DNA of 42,430 nt from JAUIBE01 sp035267185 (GCA_035267185.1 DATFLY010000178.1:1-42430); one strand, 5' to 3'. Shown: positions 1-8,681, counted from the first letter of the stretch. Numbers and translations are program-made. Notes: generated by a model not told the origin, from the letters alone.

Positions 1-152
1 GCAGCCCTGGTAACTATTCAGTTGTGCCATTGCTTCGGGTGGCGATTGATGATCACCTGGTCACCGGAGAGCTGCATAAAGGAGTTTGGAGCGATGTCGG
101 GACCCCGGAGCGGCTTCAAGCCATAAGAACCAACGAGTTAAGTAGACGTTAA
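1..152 (+). CDS. murU: MurU-like nucleotidyltransferase, 3' end (partial)
   Basis: Only the last 49 codons are present, read from base 3 to the TAA at 150-152; the gene begins outside the window. The tail contains GELHKGVWSDVGTPERLQAI. This matches the end of the sugar-1-phosphate nucleotidyltransferase family, and specifically the [W]xDVGTPERL ending of N-acetylmuramate alpha-1-phosphate uridylyltransferase (MurU), which makes UDP-MurNAc in the cytoplasmic peptidoglycan-recycling pathway. A mannose-1-phosphate guanylyltransferase of the same fold is the main alternative, because the substrate-binding N-terminal part cannot be seen. The next gene has its own promoter-like site and is unlikely to be co-transcribed by design. 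Confidence 0.65.
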   Translation, partial: SPGNYSVVPLLRVAIDDHLVTGELHKGVWSDVGTPERLQAIRTNELSRR

Positions 153-158
153 AATAGC

Positions 159-187
159 TTGTATACATTTCCTTACATAGGTAGAAT
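159..187 (+). promoter_or_regulatory. Possible sigma-70 promoter for the IPTL-CTERM gene
   Basis: TTGTAT (159-164), a 17-base spacer and TAGAAT (182-187) lie just after the murU stop codon and about 80 bases before the start codon at 269. The -10 box matches 5 of 6 consensus bases, while the -35 box matches only 3 of 6. A Shine-Dalgarno sequence (GAGGA, 257-261) sits correctly before the ATG. Confidence 0.35.
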
Positions 188-268
188 GCGCATTGGAGTA
201 TGAGATGAAGTCGCCAGAGCCTTATATGGGCCCTGATAAAGCGACAACATAATAACGAGGACCCGAAA

Positions 269-1642
269 ATGAAATTTATTATCCGCAGCGGCCTGGCCGC
301 GGCATTAATTGCAAGTTCAGCATTCGCTTTTGCACAAGAACGGCAGGCGAACACCCCTGAAAGCCCTGAAGTATTAAACGCTGACAGTTCAAGCTTTATC
401 TCTGTGCCCGATGGCGGCCCAGTGGTTGAAGATGGCAGCTTTGAAGATGGAAGCCCGAACGCCTTCTGGAATGAGTTCTCAACGAACTTTGGTACCCCGC
501 TTTGCACAGCCTTGTTTTGTGGCACGGGTACGGGAACCGGCCCTAACACCGGAGACTGGTGGGCATGGTTTGGCGGAATTGGCGCGTTCGAGAATGGCAC
601 GGTTTCTCAGGATGTGACCTTCCCGAATGGCGCTGCGACCCTGACCTTCTTCCTCGAAGCGATTATTTGCGATTCGGCATCGGACTACCTGGAAGTCACG
701 GTTGACGGCACCCAGGTATTCCTGGTTGACGGATCTTCACCTCTATGCGGCGTTCTGGGCTATACCGAACAAACCGTTGATGTCAGTGCCTGGGCAGATG
801 GTGGCGTACATACACTCGAATTCAATTCCGAGATTTTCGCCAACAACGTTGGTGGGTCCAATTTCTTCGTTGATGATGTATCAATTGAAGGAACCGAGCC
901 GCCGGCAGAAGCACGCTTCCTTGTGAGCAAGACTTTCGATGACGGCAATCCGGCCGAAGTTGACGTATTGATTGAATGTAACACCGGCCTGCCGTTGTCA
1001 CAGCCCGCTACCATTTCTGCAGGCGACCCGGTCAATTTCGTGGTTGTAGATTTTGAGCAGGGCGAACTCAGCTGTACCGTCACAGAAGTTACTCCTGACG
1101 GTTACACCGCCAGCTACAATGATGGCGACGGCGTAAGCGACACCGAATGTTCATGGGAAGATTTAAGCGGCGGCCAGTATGCTTGTGCAATTGACAACAC
1201 CCTTGATGAGTCTGAAGTTGAAGTCACCAAGGTATGGATTGACGAGAATCCGCAGTTCGATGCTGTGAACATTGCTGATGCTCTCTGGTCTTGCAGTAAC
1301 GTATCTTCTGTTTGTGACGAAGACGAGGGATTCGGAAACAGCTGTAACTCAGGCAGCCTTGATTTCTTCGGCAATCCAGCAACCGACAGTTTCTACGTCT
1401 ACCCTGATTGGGACGGCGGAACCACCTGTAACGTCACCGAAGTATTCCTTCCTGACGGTGGTGTTGAAGTTGATGACAGCGACTGTCAGGGAATCACCCT
1501 GTTCCCGGGTGACAGCGGCAGCTGCACAATCTACAACACACGCCTCTACGAGGGCATTCCGACATTGAGCCAGTATGGTCTTGGTGTGCTTGTCCTGCTG
1601 ATGATGGGTGTAGGCATGGTTGCATTCAGGCGCTTTGTCTGA
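269..1642 (+). CDS. Secreted protein with IPTL-CTERM sorting signal
   Basis: The 457-residue product is built for export and surface sorting. Residues 1-22 are a signal peptide (MKFIIRSG, hydrophobic core, AFA cleavage site). Residues 430-457 begin IPTLSQYG, continue with a hydrophobic segment and end in RRFV. This is the tripartite IPTL-CTERM signal (IPTLxxWG, transmembrane helix, basic end), which established work pairs with exosortase H; Tyr replaces the usual Trp here. Residues about 55-205 look like a beta-sandwich carbohydrate-binding-type domain rich in Gly, Trp and Phe (GDWWAWFGGIG). Two further beta-rich segments follow (about 215-310 and 315-425) with paired cysteines, recalling prealbumin-like repeats in surface proteins. 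No enzyme motif is visible. Probably an envelope or extracellular-matrix protein. It is monocistronic, with its own promoter candidate and a strong terminator. Confidence 0.85.
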   Translation: MKFIIRSGLAAALIASSAFAFAQERQANTPESPEVLNADSSSFISVPDGGPVVEDGSFEDGSPNAFWNEFSTNFGTPLCTALFCGTGTGTGPNTGDWWAWFGGIGAFENGTVSQDVTFPNGAATLTFFLEAIICDSASDYLEVTVDGTQVFLVDGSSPLCGVLGYTEQTVDVSAWADGGVHTLEFNSEIFANNVGGSNFFVDDVSIEGTEPPAEARFLVSKTFDDGNPAEVDVLIECNTGLPLSQPATISAGDPVNFVVVDFEQGELSCTVTEVTPDGYTASYNDGDGVSDTECSWEDLSGGQYACAIDNTLDESEVEVTKVWIDENPQFDAVNIADALWSCSNVSSVCDEDEGFGNSCNSGSLDFFGNPATDSFYVYPDWDGGTTCNVTEVFLPDGGVEVDDSDCQGITLFPGDSGSCTIYNTRLYEGIPTLSQYGLGVLVLLMMGVGMVAFRRFV

Positions 1643-1668
1643 TCCAACCCTGTAAGGTAGTTTGAGAA

Positions 1669-1695
1669 ACCGCGGCCCCCGGGCCGCGGTTTTTC
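1669..1695 (+). terminator. Rho-independent terminator after the IPTL-CTERM gene
   Basis: ACCGCGGCCC (1669-1678) pairs perfectly with GGGCCGCGGT (1681-1690) and is followed at once by a T run. It is the clearest intrinsic terminator in the window and separates the IPTL-CTERM gene from the ABC exporter. Confidence 0.9.
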
Positions 1696-1747
1696 TTTGG
1701 GCCACATTTTTTCCACACAGGACAGTCAAAGATAATAAAGTTGCGAT

Positions 1748-3592
1748 GTGACCAAGACTAAGGAACAGCCCCAGCCACCCCACGAAACACAGAAGAAGTT
1801 TTTCGGTGTTTTTCGGTATTCGAAACGGGCAATGGCTCTGGTGTGGAGTACCAATCGCCGTCTGACCATCTTCCTGGGGATACTGACCATCATTGCCGGC
1901 GTCCTGCCGGCGGCAGTCGCCTGGATTGGCGCACTGATCGTTGATGGTGTTGTTGCTGCGATGGAGCACCATGGCCAAACCGGCCAGGCCGAACTCAAAC
2001 TGATTTTTTCACTGGTCGCTGCAGAAGCTCTGATTGTTGCTGCCCTGGCGGGCGCACAGAGAGGCATATCCCTGTGCCAGGCATTGTTGCGAGCCCAGCT
2101 GGGACAGCGCATCAATGTGATGATCCTGGACAAGGCACTGACACTTGAGCTGGCGCAATTTGAGGATTCAGAGTTCTACGACAAGCTCACCAGGGCAAGA
2201 CGCGAGGCATCCAGCCGTCCGCTTTCACTGGTGAACCGGACTTTCGGCCTTGGACAGAACCTGATTTCTCTGCTGAGTTACGGGGTACTGCTGGTGCAGT
2301 TTTCACCCTGGGCCGTACTGGTGCTGATCCTGGCAGGTCTCCCGGCTTTCATTGCTGAAACCCGTTTTTCCGACGAGGCTTTCAGCCTGTTCCGATGGCG
2401 CTCACCTGAGACAAGAATGCAGATTTACCTGGAATCGGTGCTGGCGCGCGAGGACAACGTTAAAGAGGTCAAACTATTTGGTCTCGGGCCACTCCTGCTC
2501 GAACGTTACAGGGGAATTTTCAGACGGCTTTACACGCGTGACCGGTCTCTTGCCATTCGCAGGGATGGCTGGGGTTTTGTACTTGGCCTGATTGGCACTG
2601 CAGCACTCTACGGCGCTTATGCCTGGATTGCAGCCACTGCAGTTGTCGGGCGCATCACGCTGGGCCAGATGACCATGTACCTGATGTTGTTCCGGCAAGG
2701 TCAGTCGGCCGTGGCTGCCATCCTGACCGCAATCGGCGGGATGTATGAGGACAACCTGTATCTATCGACACTGTATGAATACCTGGAAACTGAAAGCCCT
2801 GTATCGGACGCAAGTAAGATTGACGGCCCTGACCCTTCCGATGGCATCCGTTTTGAAAACGTGAGTTTCACCTACCCTGGCGCCCACGCGCCTGCGTTAA
2901 AAGACATTGACCTTCATATTCCTCCGGGACAATCTCTTGCCCTTGTTGGCGAAAATGGTTCCGGCAAGACCACCCTGATCAAACTTCTCACGCGCCTGTA
3001 CCGGCCGCAGGAAGGTCGTATTCTGCTCGATGGCCTGGACCTTCAGGAATGGGACGAAGACACTTTGCGACAACGTATCGGTGTGATTTTCCAGGACTTT
3101 GCCCGCTACCAGTTCTTGCTGGGTGAGAATATCGGTGTTGGGGATGTTCAGCACTTTGATGATGAAGAACAGTGGCGCAAGGCAGCGACAAAAGGCATGG
3201 CAGACGAAATTGTTGCCGGCCTGCCAGATGGCTATCAGACCCAACTGGGCAAGTGGTTCAAGGACGGGCAGGAACTATCCGGCGGGCAATGGCAGAAAAT
3301 TGCGCTTTCAAGGGCTTTTATGCGCACCGGTGCCGACATTCTCGTTCTGGATGAGCCCACTGCTGCAATGGATGCAGCAGCCGAAGCCATGATCTACGAG
3401 CACTTTCGAAACCTCACCCAGAACCGGATCGCCATCCTGATTTCACACCGGTTTTCCACCGTTCGTATGGCCAGCCAGATTGTTGTGATCCAGGATGGAC
3501 GAATCATCGAAAATGGCAACCATGAAGAATTGATCAGGCATGATGGTATCTATGCCAGGCTTTTTTCATTACAGGCAGCAGGCTACCAATAG
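1748..3592 (+). CDS. ABC exporter, fused permease and ATPase
   Basis: A 614-residue half-transporter of the type I exporter fold, with a membrane domain first and an ATPase domain second. Residues about 40-330 carry several hydrophobic segments (for example around 42-65, 90-105, 175-205 and 275-300). The nucleotide-binding domain shows Walker A GENGSGKT (401-408), signature LSGGQ (510-514), Walker B ending in D535-E536 and the switch His567. It should work as a homodimer pumping a lipid, peptide or drug outward across the inner membrane; the substrate cannot be told from sequence. The start is the GTG at 1748. An ATG two bases earlier is immediately followed by a stop in its own frame, and no upstream in-frame ATG is available. 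No adjacent peptide-maturation or periplasmic adaptor gene hints at a cargo. Confidence 0.85.
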   Translation: MTKTKEQPQPPHETQKKFFGVFRYSKRAMALVWSTNRRLTIFLGILTIIAGVLPAAVAWIGALIVDGVVAAMEHHGQTGQAELKLIFSLVAAEALIVAALAGAQRGISLCQALLRAQLGQRINVMILDKALTLELAQFEDSEFYDKLTRARREASSRPLSLVNRTFGLGQNLISLLSYGVLLVQFSPWAVLVLILAGLPAFIAETRFSDEAFSLFRWRSPETRMQIYLESVLAREDNVKEVKLFGLGPLLLERYRGIFRRLYTRDRSLAIRRDGWGFVLGLIGTAALYGAYAWIAATAVVGRITLGQMTMYLMLFRQGQSAVAAILTAIGGMYEDNLYLSTLYEYLETESPVSDASKIDGPDPSDGIRFENVSFTYPGAHAPALKDIDLHIPPGQSLALVGENGSGKTTLIKLLTRLYRPQEGRILLDGLDLQEWDEDTLRQRIGVIFQDFARYQFLLGENIGVGDVQHFDDEEQWRKAATKGMADEIVAGLPDGYQTQLGKWFKDGQELSGGQWQKIALSRAFMRTGADILVLDEPTAAMDAAAEAMIYEHFRNLTQNRIAILISHRFSTVRMASQIVVIQDGRIIENGNHEELIRHDGIYARLFSLQAAGYQ

Positions 3593-3602
3593 AGTCAGAT
3601 TG

Positions 3603-3643
3603 GCCGCATACAAAAAGCCTGTTGCCATCTGCGGCTTGTTTTT
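3603..3643 (+). terminator. Possible terminator after the ABC exporter
   Basis: GCCGCA (3603-3608) can pair with TGCGGC (3630-3635), or alternatively AAGCC (3615-3619) with GGCTT (3633-3637). TTGTTTTTA follows. The loop is long and the stem short, so this is only a moderate candidate. Confidence 0.4.
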
Positions 3644-3710
3644 AGAGCCTCGACCATACAAGATAGGCCGCTGTTTCTGACACCATCTCAGCATAACCTG
3701 GAGGATTTTC

Positions 3711-4841
3711 ATGACATTGAGCGTGGCCGTGCTCAGGGAGCAGGCTCAGGGAGAACGCCGCGTGGCGCTCGATCCTGCCAATGCCGGGCGGCTTGCCGCC
3801 AAAGGCATCAACGTCCTGGTTGAAAAAGGTGCCGGCAATGCTGCCGGTTTTGAAGATGCCCAGTATGAGTCTGCCGAGATCATGGAGAATCGAACCGATC
3901 TCCTTGCAAAGGCAGATGTCTGCCTCTGGGTCCAGATTCCGGACGAACAGTCCATTGGCGCCATGAAAAATGGTGCCATTGGCATGGGCCTGGTCTTTGC
4001 TCATCGCAATAAAGATGCCCTGAATGCCCTTAACAGCAACAAGATCAGCTGCTTCGCGATGGAACTGGTGCCACGCATCTCACGCGCGCAGAGCATGGAT
4101 GTGCTCTCATCCCAGGCAACCATTGCCGGCTACCAGGCCGTGCTCCGCGGTGCCAGCATCGCACCCAGACTGTTTCCGATGCTAACAACCGCTGCCGGCA
4201 CGCTGCGCCCTGCGAGTGTTGTCATCATCGGTGCCGGCGTCGCCGGTCTGCAGGCGATCGCCACGGCGAGAAGACTGGGTGCGCGTGTGGAGGCTTACGA
4301 CATTCGCTCAGCCGCCCGCGAACAGGTCGAATCCCTGGGCGCAAAAATGATTGATACCGGCGTCAATGCTGAGGGCGAAGGCGGTTACGCCCGTGAGCTG
4401 ACCGAGGAAGAAAAACAATTACAGGCCGATGCTTTGGCCAAGCACCTGGCAAAAGCAGACGTGGTGGTGTCAACAGCCGCCATACCAGGGCGTCCGGCTC
4501 CGAAGATTATTACCCAGGAAATGGTTGAGGGAATGCAGCCGGGTTCCGTGATTGTCGACCTGGCTGCAGAATCCGGCGGCAACTGTGCACTCACCCAACC
4601 CGGCTCCACGGTTACTCACGGTTCAGTTTCCGTGGATGGACCACTTGACCTGGCCAGTCGCGCACCGATTCATGCCAGTGAAATGTACGCCCGCAACCTG
4701 TTGAACTTACTTGACCTTATGCTTGGAGAAGAAGGCCTGTCCATTGATCGCGAGGACGAAGTGATCGACGGCTGCCTGCTGACCCATGAAGGCAATGTTG
4801 TGCACGAACGCACCGCCGAGTCCCTCGGGACCAGCGGTTAG
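3711..4841 (+). CDS. pntA: NAD(P) transhydrogenase subunit alpha, part 1
   Basis: The 376-residue soluble, NAD(H)-binding domain I of the membrane transhydrogenase, which couples hydride transfer between NADH and NADP+ to proton movement. The Rossmann dinucleotide motif GAGVAG is at 174-179, followed by the acidic residue region EAYDIRSAAREQ. The N-terminal alanine-dehydrogenase-like half contains SQATIAGYQAVL. As in many alphaproteobacteria and some gammaproteobacteria, the alpha chain is split: this gene ends before the membrane part, which the next gene supplies. A clear Shine-Dalgarno (GGAGG) precedes the ATG. It is first of three tightly spaced genes. Confidence 0.95.
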   Translation: MTLSVAVLREQAQGERRVALDPANAGRLAAKGINVLVEKGAGNAAGFEDAQYESAEIMENRTDLLAKADVCLWVQIPDEQSIGAMKNGAIGMGLVFAHRNKDALNALNSNKISCFAMELVPRISRAQSMDVLSSQATIAGYQAVLRGASIAPRLFPMLTTAAGTLRPASVVIIGAGVAGLQAIATARRLGARVEAYDIRSAAREQVESLGAKMIDTGVNAEGEGGYARELTEEEKQLQADALAKHLAKADVVVSTAAIPGRPAPKIITQEMVEGMQPGSVIVDLAAESGGNCALTQPGSTVTHGSVSVDGPLDLASRAPIHASEMYARNLLNLLDLMLGEEGLSIDREDEVIDGCLLTHEGNVVHERTAESLGTSG

Positions 4842-4868
4842 CCAGGAAACATATCCCGGAGGTTATAC

Positions 4869-5156
4869 GTGGAAGGCTTTATCGCACTCTACATTTTCAT
4901 GCTCGCAGCCTTTACCGGCTACGAGGTCATTTCCAAGGTACCGGTCATACTGCATACCCCATTGATGTCTGGTTCAAATTTTGTGCACGGCATCGTTCTG
5001 GTAGGCGCCATGGTGGCGTTAGGGCACGCCGACACCCCCACCGAGCAAGTCATTGGCTTTATCGCGGTCTTGCTTGGCGCAGGCAACGCGGTGGGTGGTT
5101 ACGTCGTCACCGAACGGATGCTCGAAATGTTCAAGTCCAGTAAGGAGGAAAGCTGA
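4869..5156 (+). CDS. pntAB: NAD(P) transhydrogenase subunit alpha, part 2
   Basis: A 95-residue membrane protein supplying part of the proton channel (domain II) of the transhydrogenase. Three hydrophobic helices are visible, at about 3-22, 37-57 and 60-83, with the sequence GNAVGGYVVTERML near the end, as expected in this family. The start is GTG at 4869, chosen because a good ribosome binding site (GGAGG) sits just upstream and the family length is about 95-110. Its stop codon overlaps the next start as TGATG, so translation of pntB is probably coupled to it. Confidence 0.93.
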   Translation: MEGFIALYIFMLAAFTGYEVISKVPVILHTPLMSGSNFVHGIVLVGAMVALGHADTPTEQVIGFIAVLLGAGNAVGGYVVTERMLEMFKSSKEES

Positions 5157-6568
5157 TGCAGGACTTCCTCTCCGCAGATCTGGCGAAATGGCTGATCCAG
5201 GCCAGTTACTTCCTGGCCGCAATCCTGTTCATCTGGGGTCTGAAGAAAATGAGCCACCCTCGCACCGCTCGTGGCGGTGTCGTGTGGGCTGGCATCGGCA
5301 TGGTCGTGGCAACGTTGATCACGTTCCTCGAACCAAACATGCACAACTACGTGCTGATGACCAGCGCAATATTTGTCGGTGGCATCCTGGCCTGGTGGAC
5401 AGGCAAGCGTGTGGCCATGACAGATATGCCGCAGATGATTGCGCTGTACAACGGCATGGGTGGCGGCTCGGCGGCCGCTATTGCCGCCGTGGAGCTGCTG
5501 CGCGTCTATACAGGCGCCGGCCTGACACACGAGGCTTTTGCTGCTCGCGAACTTGCAGTGATCGGCGCATTGATCGGTACGGTGGCCTTTTCGGGCTCAC
5601 TGATTGCATTCGCAAAACTCCAGGGCTGGATGCGCAAGGTCTACCGATTCAAAGGTCAGCAGATTCTGAACGGACTGTTTTTCGTTGCGCTGCTTGTTCT
5701 TGGTTTCATGCTGGCCAGAATGGAGTTTCCAGCCAGTGCCCTGATTGCATTCTTTACACTGGCCCTGCTGATTGGTGTCCTGATGACTGTACCTATCGGT
5801 GGTGCAGACATGCCGGTTGTGATCTCGCTTTACAACGCCCTCACAGGCCTTGCAGTCGGCTTTGAAGGGTTTGTACTGCAAAACCCTGCAATGATGATTG
5901 CAGGCATCGTGGTGGGCTCTGCGGGCACCCTGCTGACCCAGCTGATGGCAAAAGCCATGAACCGGCCCATCAGCAACGTGCTGTTTGCCGGATTCGGCAC
6001 GGGCGACGATGGCGGCAGCGCCATGGAAGTCAGCGGCAGCATGAAAGCAATCGATGCTTCAGATGCGGCCATCATGATGGCTTATGCAGAAAAAGTGATC
6101 ATCATCCCGGGATACGGAATGGCTGTTGCCCAGGCGCAGCACAAAATCTGGGAATTGACACAGGTGCTGATCGACAAGGGCGTAAAAGTCAGCTTTGCGA
6201 TTCATCCGGTCGCCGGCCGAATGCCTGGCCACATGAATGTTCTCCTGGCTGAAGCAGGTGTGCCATACGACCTCATTTACGACCTCGAAGATATAAACAG
6301 CCAGTTTGCCAACACTGATGTAGCCCTGGTGATCGGTGCCAATGATGTGGTCAATCCGGCGGCTCGCAAGGACACATCAAGCCCGATTTATGGCATGCCT
6401 ATCCTGAATGCCGACAAGGCGCACAATGTCATTTGCGTCAAGCGAGGCCAGGGAACCGGCTTTTCCGGAATCGAAAACCTGTTGTTCTTCGAGGACAATA
6501 CACGCATGTGTTACGGCGATGCCCAGGATGTTGCGCAAAAACTAATCGCCGGCGCTAAAACCGTATAG
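5156..6568 (+). CDS. pntB: NAD(P) transhydrogenase subunit beta
   Basis: The 470-residue beta subunit. Residues about 1-270 are membrane helices of domain II. Residues about 290-470 form the NADP(H)-binding domain III, with GYGMAVAQAQHK and GRMPGHMNVLLAEAGVPYD, both signatures of the family; KRGQGTGFSGIEN lies near the end. With the two upstream genes it forms a complete Re/Si-specific proton-translocating transhydrogenase, a main source of NADPH at the inner membrane. It starts inside the stop codon of pntAB, and the Shine-Dalgarno AAGGAGGAA lies at the end of that gene. No clear terminator follows: a GCCTG/CAGGC hairpin at 6568-6587 lacks a T run. Confidence 0.96.
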   Translation: MQDFLSADLAKWLIQASYFLAAILFIWGLKKMSHPRTARGGVVWAGIGMVVATLITFLEPNMHNYVLMTSAIFVGGILAWWTGKRVAMTDMPQMIALYNGMGGGSAAAIAAVELLRVYTGAGLTHEAFAARELAVIGALIGTVAFSGSLIAFAKLQGWMRKVYRFKGQQILNGLFFVALLVLGFMLARMEFPASALIAFFTLALLIGVLMTVPIGGADMPVVISLYNALTGLAVGFEGFVLQNPAMMIAGIVVGSAGTLLTQLMAKAMNRPISNVLFAGFGTGDDGGSAMEVSGSMKAIDASDAAIMMAYAEKVIIIPGYGMAVAQAQHKIWELTQVLIDKGVKVSFAIHPVAGRMPGHMNVLLAEAGVPYDLIYDLEDINSQFANTDVALVIGANDVVNPAARKDTSSPIYGMPILNADKAHNVICVKRGQGTGFSGIENLLFFEDNTRMCYGDAQDVAQKLIAGAKTV

Positions 6569-6635
6569 CCTGCATATTCCACCAGGCAAGCTGAGTCCGT
6601 CACGTCATCGAGCCATCGCTTGAGCGGGAATGGTC

Positions 6636-6664
6636 TTGTGTTTAGTGTTGTACTGTGGTATAAC
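6636..6664 (+). promoter_or_regulatory. Sigma-70-type promoter for the lipoprotein gene
   Basis: TTGTGT (6636-6641), 17 bases, TATAAC (6659-6664). The -10 box matches 5 of 6 consensus bases and the -35 box 3 of 6, with ideal spacing. It lies 50 bases before the start at 6715, so this gene is probably transcribed apart from pntB. Confidence 0.55.
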
Positions 6665-6714
6665 ACCTTCACACAAGTTAATTCCGTATTGATGATTGAC
6701 AAGGACCGACCGAA

Positions 6715-8490
6715 ATGAACAATCGCTTTAAGCCAGCTTTAACAATGATCCTGGCGGCCATGCTGACCTTCAGCCTGGCATCGTGCAGTAACGAGGAGGA
6801 TTTTGCCTCTGCCTATGGCACCAGCAATACCCTGCTCACCTATATTCCGGAAGACGCCCCTTACATGGCGGGTAACCTGGAGCCGATTCCGGAAGATTTT
6901 CTGGTTTCCATGTTCCTGCGCCTGGAGCCAGCATTGACAGCAGTACAGGCGGATCTTGAATACGCACTGGCTGATCTCGAGCTGAATGCAGATATTGATG
7001 ATTCGAGCCATGCACTGGCACTTGCCGTGCTGAATGAGCTGGATGGGAACCTGAATGCGGAAGGCCTCCGGTCACTCGGTTTTACCATGAAACCCCAACA
7101 GGTCATTTATGGCATGGGTATGTTTCCGGTGATTCGTGTATCTCTCGCAGACGCCCAGGCCCTGCGGGACACCATTGCCCGAATTGAGTTGAATTCAGGC
7201 GTCGGGTTTCCTGAGCACGAGCACCAGGGGCAGTCCTATTGGAAATTGTCTGATGATGGTGGTTCCCGGGATGGGTTCAATGGTGGGGTCTACCTGGCAA
7301 TTATTCAGAAGGGAAGCGATGCACACCTGGCATTCTCAGTATTCCCCACCCAATCAGAGGCAGAGCTCTTACCTGCGTTTCTCGGCCAGAAGATGCCGGC
7401 AACGGACACTGCAGCCATGCGGCTTGCAGAAATCAACCAGGATTACAATTTCACACCTTATGGAACCGGGATATTTGACTTTCAGCTCGCCTTTGATCAG
7501 CTGACAGATCCCAACTCAACCCTGCGCAGAAGTCTTGAACAGGCTGGTGAAGACGAATTTGAACAGATCAGCGCTGTGTGCCAGGCAGAAATCGAATCCA
7601 TCATCGCCTATGCACCCAGGATGATCGCTGGCACGACTGAAATGACCCAGTCAGCTGTGGGCGCTGAGTACCGCCTGGAACTGGAAAGCAATCTCGCTAC
7701 TGAGCTGGCAGGACTGGTGGCCAACGTTCCGCCGGTTCCAACACAGACTGAACGTTTGCTTGAACTTGCATTCGGCATTCGTATCGGGGCAGCTCGTGAC
7801 TTCATGACCACGAAGTTGACCGAGATGAGCCTGGCACAATTTGAGTGTGAACATCTCAGGGATATCAATTCCTGGGCATCTGACACATTGGTCAAGCTCA
7901 ATTACCCCATGCCGCCTCTGGTGAACAACCTGTTCGGCATGCGTGCAAGCCTTGACCAGATGCCAGAACACCAGGGCGACATCAGCTCTGCCCGTGGCTC
8001 CTTCGCGATCCACATGGACAAGCCGGAAATGGTCCTTGGAATGGCAAAGATGTTCCTGCCAGCGATGGAAAACGTGGAAATTGAAAAAGGCGGACCGCCC
8101 GTGGAACTGCCGCAGTCTGTACTGCCAGTGCCTGGCGTCACTGCTTACGCCGCGATGTCTGATTCTGCACTGGGCATAGCCCTGGGTCAGGATGAAACAG
8201 CTGGCCTGAGCGCTTACCTTGCAGAAGAGTCCGAGGGAACCGGCAGCTTCTTTTCAGTCAACTACGACATGGCCACATACATGGAAAGGATGAACATCCT
8301 GACCGATGACCTGATAGATGCCGGCGTGATGCGACAGGACTACGATTCAGACATGGCACTTGAGCATCACAGCGAAGTACAGGAAGCATTCCAGAACGCG
8401 CTCACGGAAATGGCAGACCGCAATCTCCTGGAATTCCGCTTTGACGACCGTGGCCTGGCCATCGAAAACAGGATGCAGTTCAGAGACTGA
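6715..8490 (+). CDS. Large lipoprotein of unknown function
   Basis: A 591-residue protein that I cannot assign to a characterised family. Residues 1-24 are a lipoprotein signal (hydrophobic core, lipobox LASC, lipidated Cys24). Ser25 after the cysteine predicts outer-membrane sorting by the Lol rule. The mature part starts with a motif YIPEDAPYMAGNLEPIPEDF (about 42-61), then alternates helical and strand-rich segments without transmembrane helices. The sequence is acidic with few cysteines (for instance in AVCQAEIES and FECEHLRD). No catalytic signature, no TPR and no obvious internal repeat were seen. It has its own promoter and ribosome binding site and is followed by non-coding repeats, so neighbours give no functional clue. 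Confidence 0.85.
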   Translation: MNNRFKPALTMILAAMLTFSLASCSNEEDFASAYGTSNTLLTYIPEDAPYMAGNLEPIPEDFLVSMFLRLEPALTAVQADLEYALADLELNADIDDSSHALALAVLNELDGNLNAEGLRSLGFTMKPQQVIYGMGMFPVIRVSLADAQALRDTIARIELNSGVGFPEHEHQGQSYWKLSDDGGSRDGFNGGVYLAIIQKGSDAHLAFSVFPTQSEAELLPAFLGQKMPATDTAAMRLAEINQDYNFTPYGTGIFDFQLAFDQLTDPNSTLRRSLEQAGEDEFEQISAVCQAEIESIIAYAPRMIAGTTEMTQSAVGAEYRLELESNLATELAGLVANVPPVPTQTERLLELAFGIRIGAARDFMTTKLTEMSLAQFECEHLRDINSWASDTLVKLNYPMPPLVNNLFGMRASLDQMPEHQGDISSARGSFAIHMDKPEMVLGMAKMFLPAMENVEIEKGGPPVELPQSVLPVPGVTAYAAMSDSALGIALGQDETAGLSAYLAEESEGTGSFFSVNYDMATYMERMNILTDDLIDAGVMRQDYDSDMALEHHSEVQEAFQNALTEMADRNLLEFRFDDRGLAIENRMQFRD

Positions 8491-8524
8491 ATGTTAACAA
8501 CCGCGTGACTCTCCCGATCCCTGT

Positions 8525-8551
8525 CGATTGCCCGGACAAACCAGGCAATCG
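8525..8551. repeat. Palindrome downstream of the lipoprotein gene
   Basis: CGATTGCC (8525-8532) pairs with GGCAATCG (8544-8551). The stem extends by a further GG/CC pair past one mismatch around the loop ACAAA. It forms a strong hairpin 35 bases after the stop codon at 8490, without a following T run, so it may stabilise the 3' end rather than terminate. Confidence 0.6.
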
Positions 8552-8557
8552 GCAGGC

Positions 8558-8624
8558 GTCGCGGCCAAAAGTCCGCTCCTACAGAAGGCACATGGTTGTG
8601 TAGGAGCGGCTTTTAGCCGCGAAC
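8558..8624. repeat. Inverted REP doublet (REPIN/BIME-like)
   Basis: A 26-base element at 8558-8583 is nearly the reverse complement of the element at 8599-8624, which contains TGTAGGAGCGGCTTTTAGCC. This GTAGGAGCGG...GCCGCGA form is the classic REP sequence of Pseudomonas and relatives, where such doublets are moved by RAYT transposases. No RAYT gene lies in this window. Confidence 0.8.
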
Positions 8625-8681
8625 AGGCTGGGCCATCGAACGATCTTCACCACCGAAACATTTGCTGGAAATTAATAAAAC

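Noticed and set aside
1349..2133. Minus-strand frames of 135-209 codons opposite the ABC exporter and IPTL-CTERM genes
   Set aside because: They cross the strong terminator at 1669-1695 and oppose well-supported genes; no ribosome binding site or recognisable protein.
5053..5865. A 270-codon frame overlapping pntB
   Set aside because: It is an arginine- and cysteine-rich shadow of pntB, which is unambiguously coding in its own frame.
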